Source: Streptomyces sp. CB01881 (GTDB lineage: Bacteria > Actinomycetota > Actinomycetes > Streptomycetales > Streptomycetaceae). From it: a stretch of DNA of 64,000 nucleotides. The position numbers and the translations under genes are program-made. The DNA is taken from contig NZ_CP026498.1 of assembly GCF_002953255.1 (NCBI RefSeq), positions 5,747,815 to 5,811,814 on the forward strand, read 5' to 3'. Positions 26,895-38,330 of this stretch are shown here, one piece after another. The first letter of the stretch is position 1; every line of letters begins with the position of its first letter. A model generated the notes under the pieces. That model made no database searches, was not told where the DNA came from, and was given only the letters and a program-made list of their open reading frames with translations.

Positions 26895-27869
26895 CTACAG
26901 CTTGCCGGCGGCCTCGGACCGCAGGTCGCGGCGGAGCTCCTTGGGCAGCGAGAAGGTCAGGTGCTCCTCGGCGGTCTTGACGGTCGACACGTCGCCGTAG
27001 CCGCGGGCGGCCAGCCAGTCCAGGACGCCCTCGACCAGGATCTCCGGCACCGAGGCGCCGCTGGTCAGGCCGACCGTGGTGACGCCCTCCAGCCAGGACT
27101 CCTGGATCTCCTCGGCGAAGTCCACCAGGTGGGCGGCCTTGGCGCCGTACTCCAGGCCGACCTCGACCAGGCGGACGGAGTTGGAGGAGTTCTTCGAGCC
27201 GACCACGATCAGCAGGTCCGTCTCGGGCGCCATCTGCTTGACGGCGACCTGGCGGTTCTGGGTGGCGTAGCAGATGTCGTCGCTGGGCGGGCTGACCAGC
27301 AGCGGGAAGCGCTTCTTCAGCTCGCCGACGGTGGCCATGGTCTCGTCCACCGAGAGCGTGGTCTGGGAGAGCCAGACGACCTTGGACTCGTCGCGGACCT
27401 CCACGTTGGCGACGTCCTCGGCGCCGTCCACCAGGTGGATCCGGTCCGGGGCCTCGCCCATGGTGCCGACGACCTCCTCGTGGCCCTCGTGGCCCACCAG
27501 CAGGATGTCGAAGCCCTCGTCGGCGAAGCGGACGGCCTCCTTGTGCACCTTGGTGACCAGCGGGCAGGTGGCGTCGATGGTGGCGAGCTTGCCGGCCTTG
27601 GCCTCGTCGTGGACGGACGGCGCGACGCCGTGCGCGGAGAAGACCACGATCGAACCCTCGGGCACCTCCTCCGTCTCGTCGACGAAGATCGCGCCCTGCT
27701 TCTCCAGGGTCTGCACCACGTACTTGTTGTGGACGATCTGCTTCCGGACGTAGATCGGCGCCCCGTACTGCTCCAGGGCCTTCTCCACGGCGATCACGGC
27801 GCGGTCGACGCCCGCGCAGTAGCCCCGGGGGGCGGCGAGCAGGACACGGCGCTGCGCGGTGTTGGACAT
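26895..27869 (-). CDS. ispH: 4-Hydroxy-3-methylbut-2-enyl diphosphate reductase
   Basis: 324-residue last enzyme of the MEP isoprenoid pathway, producing IPP and DMAPP with a [4Fe-4S] cluster. The three cluster cysteines are C18 ([10 protein letters not shown]), C102 ([11 protein letters not shown]) and C200 ([11 protein letters not shown]); the catalytic Glu region is [11 protein letters not shown]. The product supplies the prenyltransferase encoded at 56.7 kb in the same window. ATG at 27869, divergent from an APC permease across 87 bp. Confidence 0.98.
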   Translation of the reverse strand: MSNTAQRRVLLAAPRGYCAGVDRAVIAVEKALEQYGAPIYVRKQIVHNKYVVQTLEKQGAIFVDETEEVPEGSIVVFSAHGVAPSVHDEAKAGKLATIDATCPLVTKVHKEAVRFADEGFDILLVGHEGHEEVVGTMGEAPDRIHLVDGAEDVANVEVRDESKVVWLSQTTLSVDETMATVGELKKRFPLLVSPPSDDICYATQNRQVAVKQMAPETDLLIVVGSKNSSNSVRLVEVGLEYGAKAAHLVDFAEEIQESWLEGVTTVGLTSGASVPEILVEGVLDWLAARGYGDVSTVKTAEEHLTFSLPKELRRDLRSEAAGKL

Positions 27870-27956
27870 GGCTCCATCGTACGGGCGGAGGCAAGCCGCG
27901 CCGACGGGCGCCGCGTTCGGACCGGAAACGGCCGCCGATGCTCAAATGTGGAAGTT

Positions 27957-29300
27957 ATGAGCGAGCGAGTCGAAGCCGGCGGCCTGCGGCGCAGCCTGGG
28001 TGTCCGCGACCTGATGGTGTACGGGCTGCTGTTCATCGCCCCGATGGCACCGGTCGGCGTGTTCGGCGTGCTGGACGCCAAGAGCCACGGCGCGGTGGCC
28101 GCGGTCTACCTGGTGGCGACCGTCGCGATGGGCTTCACCGCCTTCTCGTACGCCCAGATGGTGCGGGCGGTGCCACAGACCGGCTCGGTGTTCGCGTACG
28201 CGCGGGCCGGCCTGGGCGAGGCGCCCGGGTTCGTCGCCGGCTGGATGGTGATGCTCGACTACCTGCTGATCCCGGCGGTGGCGTACCTGTTCTCCGGCAT
28301 CGCGCTGCACTCGCTGGTGCCGGACGTGTCCCGCTGGGTGTGGACGGCGCTGGCCGTCGTGGTGACCACCGCGCTCAACCTGGCCGGGGTGCGGACGGCG
28401 GCGGTGGCCGGCCTCGCCGTGCTGGTGATGGAGGTCGCGGTGCTCGCGGTGTTCCTGGTGGCGGCCGCGGTGGTGCTGGGCCGGGACGGCGCGCAGCGCG
28501 GCTGGGAGACGCCGCTCACCGCGGTCGGCGGCTTCTCGCTGACCGCGGTGATCTCCGCGGTCTCGGTGGCGGTGCTCTCCTACCTGGGCTTCGACGCGAT
28601 CGCGACCTTCGTGGAGGAGGCGGTCGGTGCCTCGGCGGCGGTGGCCCGGGCCCTGCTCTGGTGCCTGGTGCTGGCCGGCGTCCTGTTCGTGGCGCAGACC
28701 TACCTGGCGGCGCTGCTGGAGCCGGCCACCCCGCAGCAGCTGGCCGCCGACCCGGCCGCCCAGGGCTCGGCCTTCTACGACACGGTGGAGAGCGGCGTCG
28801 GGCACTGGCTGCACGTCCTGGTCGCCGCCAGCAAGGCGGTCGGCGCGGCGTTCGCGGCCCTGGCCGGGCAGGCGGCGGCCGGGCGGCTGGTCTACGCGAT
28901 GAGCCGGGACGGACGGCTGCCGCGGGCCCTCGCCACGGTGGCCCCGGCCACCGCGGTGCCGCGCCGGGCGCTGCTGGTGGCGGCGGTGATCACGATGGGG
29001 GCGGCGGTCTGGGCGGCCGACCGGGACGACGGCCTGGACCAGCTGACCTCGGTGGTGAACGTCGGCGCGCTGACCGGCTTCGCCCTGCTGCACGCCTCGG
29101 TCATCGGCTGGTACGCGGTGAAGCACGGCTCGCGGGACTGGCTGCGGCACGTGGTGGTGCCGGTGCTGGGCATCGCGGTGATCGGGGCGGTGGTCTACGA
29201 GGCCTCCCGGACGGCGCAGATCACGGGCGCCGTCTGGCTGGGCGTGGGGCTTCTCGTCCTCGTCGTGCAGGGCACCTCCGCCGTGGGAATCCGCCGGTAG
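27957..29300 (+). CDS. APC-superfamily amino acid/amine permease
   Basis: 447-residue cytoplasmic-membrane transporter with about 12 hydrophobic helices. The first helix carries the unwound segment of the fold ([16 protein letters not shown]); conserved loops include [14 protein letters not shown] and [13 protein letters not shown], the latter typical of amino-acid/polyamine permeases. The ATG at 27957 has only a weak GGAAG. The substrate cannot be assigned. The next gene, xseA, follows 67 bp later on the same strand; a functional link is unlikely. Confidence 0.9.
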   Translation: MSERVEAGGLRRSLGVRDLMVYGLLFIAPMAPVGVFGVLDAKSHGAVAAVYLVATVAMGFTAFSYAQMVRAVPQTGSVFAYARAGLGEAPGFVAGWMVMLDYLLIPAVAYLFSGIALHSLVPDVSRWVWTALAVVVTTALNLAGVRTAAVAGLAVLVMEVAVLAVFLVAAAVVLGRDGAQRGWETPLTAVGGFSLTAVISAVSVAVLSYLGFDAIATFVEEAVGASAAVARALLWCLVLAGVLFVAQTYLAALLEPATPQQLAADPAAQGSAFYDTVESGVGHWLHVLVAASKAVGAAFAALAGQAAAGRLVYAMSRDGRLPRALATVAPATAVPRRALLVAAVITMGAAVWAADRDDGLDQLTSVVNVGALTGFALLHASVIGWYAVKHGSRDWLRHVVVPVLGIAVIGAVVYEASRTAQITGAVWLGVGLLVLVVQGTSAVGIRR

Positions 29301-29367
29301 GGCGACGGCACCGGGGAGCGCGGCCGCGGGTCTGGCGGTGTCGGCGCGCGCCGCTAGCCTCGTACGC

Positions 29368-30612
29368 ATGGCCAACACCAGCTCCCCCGAAGCCCCGCTC
29401 CCGGTCGGCAAGGTCTCCGCACTGATCGGCGGCTGGATCGACCGGCTCGGCGCGGTCTGGGTGGAGGGGCAGATCACCCAGCTGAGCCGGCGGCCGGGCG
29501 CGGGCGTGGTGTTCCTGACGCTGCGCGACCCGCAGGCCGACGTGTCGCTGACGGTCACGTGCTTCCGCTCGGTCTTCGACCAGGTCGCGGACGTGGTGCA
29601 GGAGGGCTCGCGGGTCGTCGTGCACGCCAAGCCGGAGTGGTACGCGGCACGCGGCCAGCTCTCGCTGCGGGCGGCGGAGATCCGGCTGGTCGGGCTGGGC
29701 GAGCTGCTGGCCCGGCTGGAGCAGCTGAAGCGGCGGCTCGCCGGGGAGGGCCTGTTCGCGGCCGACCGGAAGCGGCCGCTGCCGTTCCTGCCGCAGTGCG
29801 TCGGGCTGGTCACCGGGCGCGGCTCGGCGGCCGAGCGGGACGTCCTGGAGAACGCCCGGCGGCGCTGGCCCGCCGTCCGCTTCGAGGTGCGCAACGTCCC
29901 CGTGCAGGGCGTCAGCGCGGTCGAACGGGTGAGCGCGGCGGTGCGGGAGCTGGACGAGCACCCCGAGGTCGACGTGATCATCGTGGCCCGCGGCGGCGGC
30001 AGCGTCGAGGACCTGCTGCCGTTCTCGGACGAGGGGCTGGTGCGGCTGGTCGCGGCGGCCCGGACGCCGGTGGTCAGCGCGATCGGCCACGAGCCCGACC
30101 AGCCGCTGCTGGACTTCGTCGCCGACCTGCGCGCCTCCACCCCGACCGACGCCGCCAAACGGGTGGTCCCGGACGTCGGCGAGGAGCTGGCCAAGATCCG
30201 GAACCTGCGCGACCGGGCCCGGCGGCACGTCCTCGGCCGGGTCGACCGGGAGCAGCACGGGCTGGACGGCGTCCGCAGCCGCCCGGCGCTCGCCGTGCCG
30301 CACCGGATGCTGGACGGGCGCGGCCAGGAGGTGGCGGCCCTGCTGGAGCGGGCCCGCCGCACCCTCGGGCACCGGCTGGACCACGCGCAGAGCGACCTCG
30401 GGCACACCCTGGCCCGGGTGGTCGCACTCTCCCCCTCGGCCACCCTGGAGCGCGGCTACGCGGTGCTCCAGCGGGCCGACGGCACCGTGGTGACCGACCC
30501 GGCACAGGTGGCGGCCGGCGACGCGCTGCACGCCCGGGTGGCGGGCGGCGGCTTCGGCGTGACGGTGGCCGGGGCTCAGGACCCGGCCCGGGCGCAGGAC
30601 CCGGCCCGGTAG
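29368..30612 (+). CDS. xseA: Exodeoxyribonuclease VII large subunit
   Basis: 414-residue catalytic subunit of the single-strand-specific exonuclease. N-terminal OB fold ([20 protein letters not shown], with [15 protein letters not shown]), catalytic core with [40 protein letters not shown] and [20 protein letters not shown], then a helical region for the small subunit. The last 12 residues are a duplicated AQDPAR encoded by a 15-bp direct repeat. The ATG at 29368 has little upstream support but matches the family. Its partner xseB lies 315 bp downstream, an unusually long gap for this operon. Confidence 0.97.
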   Translation: MANTSSPEAPLPVGKVSALIGGWIDRLGAVWVEGQITQLSRRPGAGVVFLTLRDPQADVSLTVTCFRSVFDQVADVVQEGSRVVVHAKPEWYAARGQLSLRAAEIRLVGLGELLARLEQLKRRLAGEGLFAADRKRPLPFLPQCVGLVTGRGSAAERDVLENARRRWPAVRFEVRNVPVQGVSAVERVSAAVRELDEHPEVDVIIVARGGGSVEDLLPFSDEGLVRLVAAARTPVVSAIGHEPDQPLLDFVADLRASTPTDAAKRVVPDVGEELAKIRNLRDRARRHVLGRVDREQHGLDGVRSRPALAVPHRMLDGRGQEVAALLERARRTLGHRLDHAQSDLGHTLARVVALSPSATLERGYAVLQRADGTVVTDPAQVAAGDALHARVAGGGFGVTVAGAQDPARAQDPAR

Positions 30613-30927
30613 GAGCGTCGGCACGCGGTGGGAGCGCCGGCGGGCGGGCTCCTCGCCGCCGTTGCCGACGTGCGGGGCGCTCCGACCGCCCGGCGGGCGG
30701 TCGGCTGTTGGTGCCAGCCCCTACGCTGGCTCCCGTGGCTCCTCCGCCCCGTGGACGGGGCGGCCTCTCACCCGGCTCCGGAGAACCTTGACGGCCAGGC
30801 CCTGATCCACTGCCCGAGGGCCACCGCCCGAGGGCAGGGCCGCAGCCTGACGCGCCGTTCGACGACCCCGGGGGCGAACGATGCTTTTCCTCGCGACCTG
30901 AAGGCGCGGCCTACCGTAAGGAGAGAC
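30613..30927. other. 315-bp gap between xseA and xseB
   Basis: It contains a compact hairpin (30744-30763), a repeated GCCCGAGGGC pair around 30817-30840 and, just before xseB, AAGGAGAG. No open frame with a credible start was seen. An xseB promoter is likely here. Confidence 0.55.
30744..30763 (+). terminator. Short hairpin downstream of xseA
   Basis: An 8-bp perfect stem (30744-30751 with 30756-30763, loop 4). It could end the xseA transcript, leaving xseB under its own promoter. Confidence 0.4.
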
Positions 30928-31179
30928 ATGGCAGATCAGCAGGAGGAACAGGCCGTTCCCGCAACACCGGACGACGCGCTGGGGTACGAGCACGCCCGGG
31001 ACGCGCTGCTGGAGGTGGTCCGGCAGCTGGAGAACGGCGGCACGTCGCTGGAGGAGTCGCTGGCGCTCTGGGAGCGCGGTGAGCAGCTGGCGAAGGTCTG
31101 CCAGCGCTGGCTGGACGGCGCCCGGGCCCGGCTGGACGCCGCGCTGGCGGCCGAGGAGGACGGGCCCGCCGGCGAGTAG
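30928..31179 (+). CDS. xseB: Exodeoxyribonuclease VII small subunit
   Basis: 83-residue partner of XseA. The family core is intact: GYEHARDALLEVVRQLENGG, LEESLALWERGEQLAKVCQ and WLDGARARLDAAL form the two-helix hairpin. The ATG at 30928 is preceded by AAGGAGAG at perfect spacing. N- and C-terminal acidic tails (residues 1-18 and 74-83) are typical for actinobacteria. Confidence 0.97.
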   Translation: MADQQEEQAVPATPDDALGYEHARDALLEVVRQLENGGTSLEESLALWERGEQLAKVCQRWLDGARARLDAALAAEEDGPAGE

Positions 31180-31228
31180 GACGGGCAGGCCGGGCGCCGG
31201 ACGGGCAGACCGGGCATCGGACGGGTGA
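31179..31228. repeat. 20-bp tandem repeat after xseB
   Basis: Units 31179-31198 and 31199-31218 share 17 of 20 positions (GGACGGGCAG-x-CCGGGC-xx-C) and a third partial copy starts at 31219. It starts within the xseB stop codon. Confidence 0.7.
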
Positions 31229-31249
31229 TGCACATCACATGGACACAGG

Positions 31250-31265
31250 GAACAGTTGAATGTTC
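31250..31265. promoter_or_regulatory. GAACA-N6-TGTTC inverted repeat upstream of the nitroreductase gene
   Basis: A perfect 5-bp dyad about 85-100 bp before the coding start, in an AT-richer patch; a possible operator with no identified factor. Confidence 0.35.
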
Positions 31266-31347
31266 ACACATGTTGGGAACCTGTGATCGGCCCGGCCGGT
31301 CGTCCAGACGAACCCCGTCCCGAATGACGCATGAGGTGCAGACAAGC

Positions 31348-31950
31348 ATGACCACCGACGCCCTGGTACTCGACGCCGCCGCTCAGGACCTGCTCTTCCG
31401 CGAGGCCCGCACCGCCAACACCTTCACCGACGAGCCGGTCTCCGACGAGCAGATCCAGGCCATCTACAACCTGGTCAAGTTCGGCCCGACCGCCTTCAAC
31501 CAGCAGCCGCTGCGCGTCGTCCTGGTCCGCTCCGCCGAGGGCCGCGAGCGTCTCGTGCAGCACATGGCGGACGGCAACAAGGCCAAGACCACCGCCGCCC
31601 CGCTGGTCGCCATCCTGGCCGTGGACAACGAGTTCCACGAGGAGCTGCCGACCCAGCTGCCGCACTTCCCGCAGGCCAAGGACATGTTCTTCACCGAGCG
31701 CCCGGTCCGCGAGGCCTCCGCCTCGATGAACGGCGCCCTCCAGGCCGGCTACTTCATCATCGGCGTGCGCGCCGCCGGTCTGGCCGCCGGCCCGATGACC
31801 GGCTACGACGCCGCCGCCATCAACAAGGAGTTCTTCGGCAACGGCGATCACTCGGTGCTGGCCGTGGTCAACATCGGCAAGCCGGGCGAGGACGCCTGGT
31901 TCCCGCGTTCGCCGCGCCTGGCCTACGACGAGGTCGTCACCACCGTCTGA
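31348..31950 (+). CDS. Nitroreductase-family protein, RutE/HadB-like (malonic semialdehyde reductase type)
   Basis: 200-residue flavin-dependent oxidoreductase. RTANTFTDEPVSDEQIQAIY and KFGPTAFNQQPLRVVLVRS are the FMN-binding N-terminus; ASASMNGALQAGYFIIGVRA and GLAAGPMTGYDAAAINKEFF complete the fold. This subtype matches RutE, which reduces 3-oxopropanoate in pyrimidine degradation, but no other rut genes are here, so the substrate is open. The ATG at 31348 has GAGGTG about 10 nt upstream; ATG 31324 would add 8 residues. A strong bidirectional terminator follows. Confidence 0.88.
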   Translation: MTTDALVLDAAAQDLLFREARTANTFTDEPVSDEQIQAIYNLVKFGPTAFNQQPLRVVLVRSAEGRERLVQHMADGNKAKTTAAPLVAILAVDNEFHEELPTQLPHFPQAKDMFFTERPVREASASMNGALQAGYFIIGVRAAGLAAGPMTGYDAAAINKEFFGNGDHSVLAVVNIGKPGEDAWFPRSPRLAYDEVVTTV

Positions 31951-31975
31951 TGCGGTGACGCGTGCAGACGCGTAC

Positions 31976-32017
31976 AGAAGGGCCCCGCGCCGGTTCCGTC
32001 CGGCGCGGGGCCCTTCT
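31976..32017. terminator. Perfect 18-bp bidirectional terminator
   Basis: 31976-31993 pairs perfectly with 32000-32017 (loop 6) between the convergent nitroreductase and DUF4245 genes. Confidence 0.92.
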
Positions 32018-32030
32018 CGTACGTCCGGGG

Positions 32031-32546
32031 CTACTTGAGGGCCTGCGCCAGCTCGGCCAGCTCCTCGTAGGAGGCGGTGCCGGTGAGCACCGTGGTGGCG
32101 CCGCCGGTCTGGATCGTGAGGGCGCGCGCCTTGGGGCCCTGGAGGCGCTCCCAGGACTGCCCGGCCACCTCGGAGGTGCCGTCCGGCTTGCCGCCGGCCA
32201 CCGTCGCGTCGAGCAGGATGTCGCGGGCGACGTCGCTCTGCTCGATCGCCGCGTACTGGCCGGCCGGGGTCACGAAGCCCAGGTGCCAGGCATTGCCCTT
32301 GCCCTTGCCGAGCGTCGCCGGGTCGTAGGTCACCGAGGTGGCCCGCCACTTGTCGGAGAGGCCCTCCGGGACGAGCAGGGCGTACGGCGCGGCACGCTTC
32401 GCCGAGGCCGCGGCCACCCGGTACTCCTTCGTGTGGACCCCGTCACCGTTCGCGTCGTGCGGCAGGAACAGGTACCCGATCCAGACCACGGCGCCGACCG
32501 CCAGCATCGACAGGACCATGTCCCGTACCGTCTGCCGGCCCCTCAT
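32031..32546 (-). CDS. DUF4245 membrane-anchored protein
   Basis: 171 residues. One N-terminal transmembrane helix (MVLSMLAVGAVVWIGYLFLP) preceded by the basic MRGRQTVRD places the rest outside the membrane. The DUF4245 domain follows (WRATSVTYDPATLGKGKGNA, WHLGFVTPAGQYAAIEQSD, ending ELAELAQALK). It is an actinobacterial protein of unknown function regularly encoded next to glpX, as here, where it is divergent. The ATG at 32546 has GGAGAG about 10 nt upstream; an ATG at 32585 is possible. Confidence 0.85.
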   Translation of the reverse strand: MRGRQTVRDMVLSMLAVGAVVWIGYLFLPHDANGDGVHTKEYRVAAASAKRAAPYALLVPEGLSDKWRATSVTYDPATLGKGKGNAWHLGFVTPAGQYAAIEQSDVARDILLDATVAGGKPDGTSEVAGQSWERLQGPKARALTIQTGGATTVLTGTASYEELAELAQALK

Positions 32547-32781
32547 GCCTCTGCTCTCTCCAGCCACCCCCACATGGTGACTCATCCGGCCCCGGCCACC
32601 GACACCCGGGGTGCCGCGTACGGGTGAACGGGGGCAAACCCGATGTTTCCGGCAGGGGGCGGCGACCCGCGCCACAGACAGTCATCTCGTGGGCAGATAC
32701 GATCGCAGGACCCTCACCACGGCGTTCGACCTGGCAGTAGTCGGGCGCTCACTGGCCGTCGCGTACAGAGAGGTAACGACG

Positions 32782-33822
32782 ATGACCACGCAGTACCCGC
32801 ACAACCTCCCCAGCGCCCTGGAGGTCGCGCCCGAGGCTCCCGACCGGAACCTCGCGCTCGAACTCGTCCGGGTCACCGAGGCGGCCGCCATGGCGGCCGG
32901 CCGCTGGGTCGGCCGTGGCGACAAGAACGGCGCCGACGGCGCCGCCGTCAAGGCCATGCGCACGCTCGTCTCCACCGTCTCGATGAACGGTGTCGTCGTC
33001 ATCGGCGAGGGCGAGAAGGACGAAGCCCCGATGCTCTACAACGGCGAGCGGGTCGGCGACGGCACGGGCGCCGAGTGCGACGTCGCGGTGGACCCGGTCG
33101 ACGGGACCACCCTGACCGCCAAGGGCATGAACAACGCCGTCGCGGTGCTCGCCGTGGCCGACCGCGGCACGATGTTCGACCCCAGCGCGGTCTTCTACAT
33201 GGACAAGCTCGTCGCCGGCCCGGAGGCCGCCGAGTTCGTCGACATCACCGCCCCGGCCGCCGTGAACATCCGCCGCGTCGCCAAGGCCAAGGGCAGCGCC
33301 GTGGAGGACGTCACCGTCGTCATCCTGGACCGCCCGCGCCACGAGGGCCTGGTCAAGGAGATCCGCGAGGCCGGCGCCCGGATCAAGTTCATCTCCGACG
33401 GCGACGTCGCCGGCGCCATCATGGCCGCCCGCGAGGGCACCGGCGTCGACCTGCTGATGGGCGTCGGCGGCACCCCCGAGGGCATCATCGCCGCCTGCGC
33501 GATGAAGTGCATGGGCGGCGTCATCCAGGGCCGCCTCTGGCCCAAGGACGAGGCCGAGCGCCAGAAGGCCCTCGACGCCGGCCACGACCTGGACCGCGTC
33601 CTCACCACCGACGACCTGGTCAGCGGCGAGAACGTGTTCTTCGTCGCCACCGGCATCACCGACGGCGAGCTGCTGCGCGGCGTCCACTACCGCCAGGAGA
33701 CCGCCACCACCAGCTCGCTGGTCATGCGTTCCAAGAGCGGCACCATCCGGGAGATCCACTCCACCCACAAGCTGTCCAAGCTGCGGGCCTACAGCGCGAT
33801 CGACTTCGACCGCGCCAACTGA
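32782..33822 (+). CDS. glpX: Fructose-1,6-bisphosphatase class II
   Basis: 346-residue gluconeogenic phosphatase of the GlpX type, acting in the cytoplasm. Metal and substrate motifs: [50 protein letters not shown] and [18 protein letters not shown]. The ATG at 32782 follows GAGAGG. Together with pckG at the right edge it gives the window two dedicated gluconeogenic steps. It ends before a perfect 20-bp hairpin. Confidence 0.97.
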   Translation: MTTQYPHNLPSALEVAPEAPDRNLALELVRVTEAAAMAAGRWVGRGDKNGADGAAVKAMRTLVSTVSMNGVVVIGEGEKDEAPMLYNGERVGDGTGAECDVAVDPVDGTTLTAKGMNNAVAVLAVADRGTMFDPSAVFYMDKLVAGPEAAEFVDITAPAAVNIRRVAKAKGSAVEDVTVVILDRPRHEGLVKEIREAGARIKFISDGDVAGAIMAAREGTGVDLLMGVGGTPEGIIAACAMKCMGGVIQGRLWPKDEAERQKALDAGHDLDRVLTTDDLVSGENVFFVATGITDGELLRGVHYRQETATTSSLVMRSKSGTIREIHSTHKLSKLRAYSAIDFDRAN

Positions 33823-34166
33823 CCCCGGACGCACCCGCGACGGCCACGCCCGCGGCCTCGGCGAAATCCCCCTTCGCCGAGGCCGCGGGCGTTCGTGCAC
33901 GTGGGCGTTGGTGCACCGTGGGTGTTGCTGCGAGCGGGTGCCGGTGCGGACGTTGAGGTGCGGCGGGGGCCGACCCGTACGGGGGCAGAGCTGCGCGGGC
34001 GTCGGCGTGTGCGGGCGTCGGCGTACGCGGGCGCCGAGGTGGCTGCGGGTGCCGAGGTGGCTGTGGGCCCTCGCTCAGCGGCCAGTGCCCAGCGCCCCGC
34101 GCCCGTCCCGCCCGGGCCTGTCCGACCCGTCCGGCCTGCTCAGCCCGTTCGGCCCGCTCAGCCCGC
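33823..34166. other. 344-bp intergenic region after glpX
   Basis: It begins with the glpX terminator and continues as GTG/GCG-rich low-complexity DNA, ending with a 9-bp tandem repeat (GCCCGCTCA, three near copies at 34152-34176) that runs into the 3' end of the whiB-like gene. No gene seen. Confidence 0.6.
33846..33892 (+). terminator. Perfect 20-bp terminator after glpX
   Basis: 33846-33865 pairs with 33873-33892 without mismatch (loop 7), 24 bp past the stop; among the strongest hairpins in the window. Confidence 0.92.
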
Positions 34167-34547
34167 TCAGCCCGCTATCCGGCGCGGGCGGGACGCCTCC
34201 CGCAGCTCCGTCTCCCGGCGCCGCCTGCGGGCCAGCACCACCCGGCGCTCGGCCGCCGTCAGTCCGCCCCACACGCCGTACGGCTCCGGCTGCGCGAGCG
34301 CGTGCTCCCGGCACTCCAGCAGCACCGGGCAGCGCGCACAGACCTGCTTCGCCTGTTCCTCGCGCGAAAGCCGGGCCGCAGTGGGCTCCTTGGAGGGCGC
34401 GAAGAACAGCCCCACCTCGTCCCTGCGGCAGGCCGCGCCGGTGTGCCAGGGATCGTCGTCGCCCTGCGGCTGGGCGCCGGGCCGGCGCTCCAGCACCTGC
34501 GCGGCGGCAAGGGGCGATGTGGGGCGGGACTCGATCGGATGCAGCAC
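34167..34547 (-). CDS. WhiB-like iron-sulfur transcription regulator (position of WblI)
   Basis: 126-residue WhiB-family protein. Four cluster cysteines C40, C70, C73 and C79 fit C-x29-C-x2-C-x5-C, followed by the turn motif GVWGG (91-95) and a very basic C-terminus (ARRRRRETELREASR) for DNA contact. The family binds a [4Fe-4S] cluster and modulates sigma-A promoters, linking redox state to development. The GTG at 34547 has AGGAG at 8-nt spacing. Its place beside glpX and the class I fumarase gene matches the wblI position of streptomycetes, but the subtype is by synteny only. Confidence 0.92.
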   Translation of the reverse strand: MLHPIESRPTSPLAAAQVLERRPGAQPQGDDDPWHTGAACRRDEVGLFFAPSKEPTAARLSREEQAKQVCARCPVLLECREHALAQPEPYGVWGGLTAAERRVVLARRRRRETELREASRPRRIAG

Positions 34548-34757
34548 GGCCGTACTCCTGACGAGGCTCTCGGACACGGGGAATTTCGCACCCCTGCCCG
34601 GCTGCGAGCCCCCGCTCTTCACCCCCCGAGCCGGCCTCAGGCCGCCTCCGGTGCACAGCCGTACAAGAAGCGATGTGCGAGAGGAACTACCCCGCCGGAC
34701 CGCGATTCATGCACACTGCACGCAATCGACTACAGAGTGCACCCGGCGCAACGGCGA

Positions 34758-34790
34758 GTGCCCGGGCGGGAGTTGCTCCCACCCGGGCAC
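34758..34790 (-). terminator. Terminator after the DUF1707 gene
   Basis: 34758-34772 pairs with 34776-34790 (15 positions, one mismatch, loop 3), 27 bp past the stop. Confidence 0.8.
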
Positions 34791-34817
34791 ACTTCCGGCC
34801 TCCGGGGCCGGCCCGGC

Positions 34818-35555
34818 CTACTCGGTGCCGAGCTGCTTGCGCACCCATTCCTTGAGCTTCTTGCCCTTGCGCGGCCGCGCCTCGCAACCACCGAACACCG
34901 CCATGCCCTTGACCCGGACGACCGGCGCGTACGGGTCGGCGGCGATCCGCTCCTTGACGTCGAAACCACCGAAGATGCCGACGCCGCCGCCGATCAGGCT
35001 GACGTTCTCCGGCACCCTGATCTCGACCCCGCCGAAGATCGACACCACGTCGATGACCACCTCCGGCGACTCGAAGACGGCATCGGTCAGGTCGATCTCG
35101 ATCCCGCCGAACACCGCCACCGCCCGCAGCTGCGAGCCGACCCGCCAGCGGCCCTTGCGGGCGGCGGCCCCGAAGACCGCGACCATGGTCGGCGCCTCGT
35201 GCCGCGCCGGCAGCCGCACCGGACCGTCCGGGCGCCCGCCCGGCTCGCCCAGCGGGGGCTTCTCGAAGGAGATCGACCGGTGCGCCGGCAGGTCCCTGGT
35301 CAGCGGCGCGAGGTCGCCCAGCGTCTTGGCCCCGTACGCGGCCCCGATCCGCTCGGAGTGCTCCTCCGCGTCCAGCCGGCCCTCGGCGTAGGCGTCGCGC
35401 AGCAGCTCCGCCACCCGCTCGCGGTCGGCGTCCGAGGCCCTCATCTCGGCCTCCGGCACCGGGGCGTGGTCGGCACGGGCGGGCCGCTTCGCCTCCGGCT
35501 TGGTCATCGGTACGGGCGGCTGCCCCTGGTCGTCGCTCGACGGCGTGTTGTCCAC
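34818..35555 (-). CDS. DUF1707 and cell-wall-active-antibiotic-response (LiaF-C-like) protein
   Basis: 245 residues. Residues about 39-90 are the DUF1707 helical unit (RASDADRERVAELLRDAYAE, ending LAPLTRDLP). The C-terminal half has a right-handed beta repeat with recurring AVFGG/SIFGG/GIFGG motifs, like the LiaF C-terminal domain that senses envelope stress in other bacteria. No transmembrane helix is present, so it is probably cytoplasmic or peripheral. The GTG at 35555 is the longest start; an ATG at 35507 and one at residue 38 are alternatives. Divergent from fumarase. Confidence 0.82.
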   Translation of the reverse strand: MDNTPSSDDQGQPPVPMTKPEAKRPARADHAPVPEAEMRASDADRERVAELLRDAYAEGRLDAEEHSERIGAAYGAKTLGDLAPLTRDLPAHRSISFEKPPLGEPGGRPDGPVRLPARHEAPTMVAVFGAAARKGRWRVGSQLRAVAVFGGIEIDLTDAVFESPEVVIDVVSIFGGVEIRVPENVSLIGGGVGIFGGFDVKERIAADPYAPVVRVKGMAVFGGCEARPRKGKKLKEWVRKQLGTE

Positions 35556-35711
35556 GGGCCAAGCCTAGCCACCGGGGCGAGCCCGCACACGCGTCCGAGT
35601 GACGCCGGTCACGCAGGCCGACCTGTCCGCGTGCGACGTTTCGCCGGGTCCTACCCTTGAGGGTGCTTCGCCGACGCAGCCGGACACACTGGAAACCTAA
35701 GGACCGCCCCC

Positions 35712-37379
<1,668 letters not shown>

Positions 37380-37394
37380 TCACTCCCGCCCCCT

Positions 37395-37434
37395 CGGACC
37401 GCCCCGGCCGCACCCCTGCGACCGGGGCGGTCCG
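37395..37434. terminator. Terminator between fumarase and GntR genes
   Basis: A perfect 13-bp stem (37395-37407 with 37422-37434, loop 14) in the convergent gap. Confidence 0.8.
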
Positions 37435-37494
37435 GGTTCGGCCGACCGGCGGCCCGTCCGACGGGGCCGGGAGGCCCGGGACCGGGAGGCTCGT

Positions 37495-38253
37495 TCACGC
37501 GTCGAAGTCGTACTCCAGGACGTAGGAGGCCGCGTCGAGCGTCATCTCGTTCAGCTCGACGACCTGGCCCTCGTCGGCGAAGGCCGTGCGGCAGATCAGG
37601 ATCACCGGCGTGCCCGCCGAGAGCTCCAGCCGGGCGCTCTCCTCGGCGCTGGGCATGCGGGAGCGGACCTCCTCGCGGAAGTGCACCGGCTTCGCACCGA
37701 TCTCCGCCAGGCGCGCGTACGTCCCGCCCGGGCCGGTGTCCTCGCGGGTGATCGCCGTCCCCGCGACCAGGCCGGCCGGCAGGTAGGACGTCGACAGCAG
37801 CACCGGCTTGCCGTCCAGCACGAAGCGTCTGTGGCGCACGCACATCGGCGCACCCGGATCGGCCCCGAGCACCCGCGCCACGTGCTCCGGCGCCCCCTGC
37901 TCGGTGACCGAGACCTGGTCCACGACCAGCGTCCGCCTGTCGATGTCCGCCGACCATATCGACCGGCCCGACCCCCACTGCCCCTGGGCGAGCCGCTGGA
38001 TCCCGCGCCGGCGCAGCGGCCGGAAGTCGCGCACGAAGACCCCCGCGCCCCTGCGCGCCTCGGCGATACCCTCGCTCTGCAGCACCCCGAGCGCCTGACG
38101 CGCGGTCATCCGGGCGACGCCGTACTCGTCCATGAGGTCGTTCTCGCCGGGGAGGCGGTCGCCGGCACGGTACTCGCCGGCGTCGATGGCCGCCTTGAGC
38201 GTGTCGGCGATCCGCTGGTACTTGGGCTGTTTCTCGCCACTGCTGCCGACCAT
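37495..38253 (-). CDS. GntR/HutC-family repressor with UTRA domain
   Basis: 252-residue transcription regulator. Winged helix at residues about 10-75 (YQRIADTLKAAIDAGEYRAG, LPGENDLMDEYGVARMTARQ, ALGVLQSEGIAEARRGAGVF); UTRA ligand domain at about 95-245 (VRHRRFVLDGKPVLLSTSYL and AGTPVILICRTAFADEGQVV). ATG 38253 follows a purine-rich GAGGAAGAGGGAGAG. Relatives are often found beside integrative-element remnants in streptomycetes. Twin TCTCTAGAGA palindromes in the divergent gap are the natural operator candidates, suggesting autoregulation and control of the small gene on the other strand. The ligand is unknown. Confidence 0.93.
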   Translation of the reverse strand: MVGSSGEKQPKYQRIADTLKAAIDAGEYRAGDRLPGENDLMDEYGVARMTARQALGVLQSEGIAEARRGAGVFVRDFRPLRRRGIQRLAQGQWGSGRSIWSADIDRRTLVVDQVSVTEQGAPEHVARVLGADPGAPMCVRHRRFVLDGKPVLLSTSYLPAGLVAGTAITREDTGPGGTYARLAEIGAKPVHFREEVRSRMPSAEESARLELSAGTPVILICRTAFADEGQVVELNEMTLDAASYVLEYDFDA

Positions 38254-38330
38254 CGCACTCTCCCTCTTCCTCGCTGGAAATCGTAGGCGCGACCACACCC
38301 ACCGGTAAGCCGATAGGACTGGTACGACCG

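Noticed and set aside
34651..34742. Repeated GTGCAC/TGCAC words upstream of the whiB-like gene as operators
   Set aside because: Spacing is irregular and the word is short and expected by chance in this composition.
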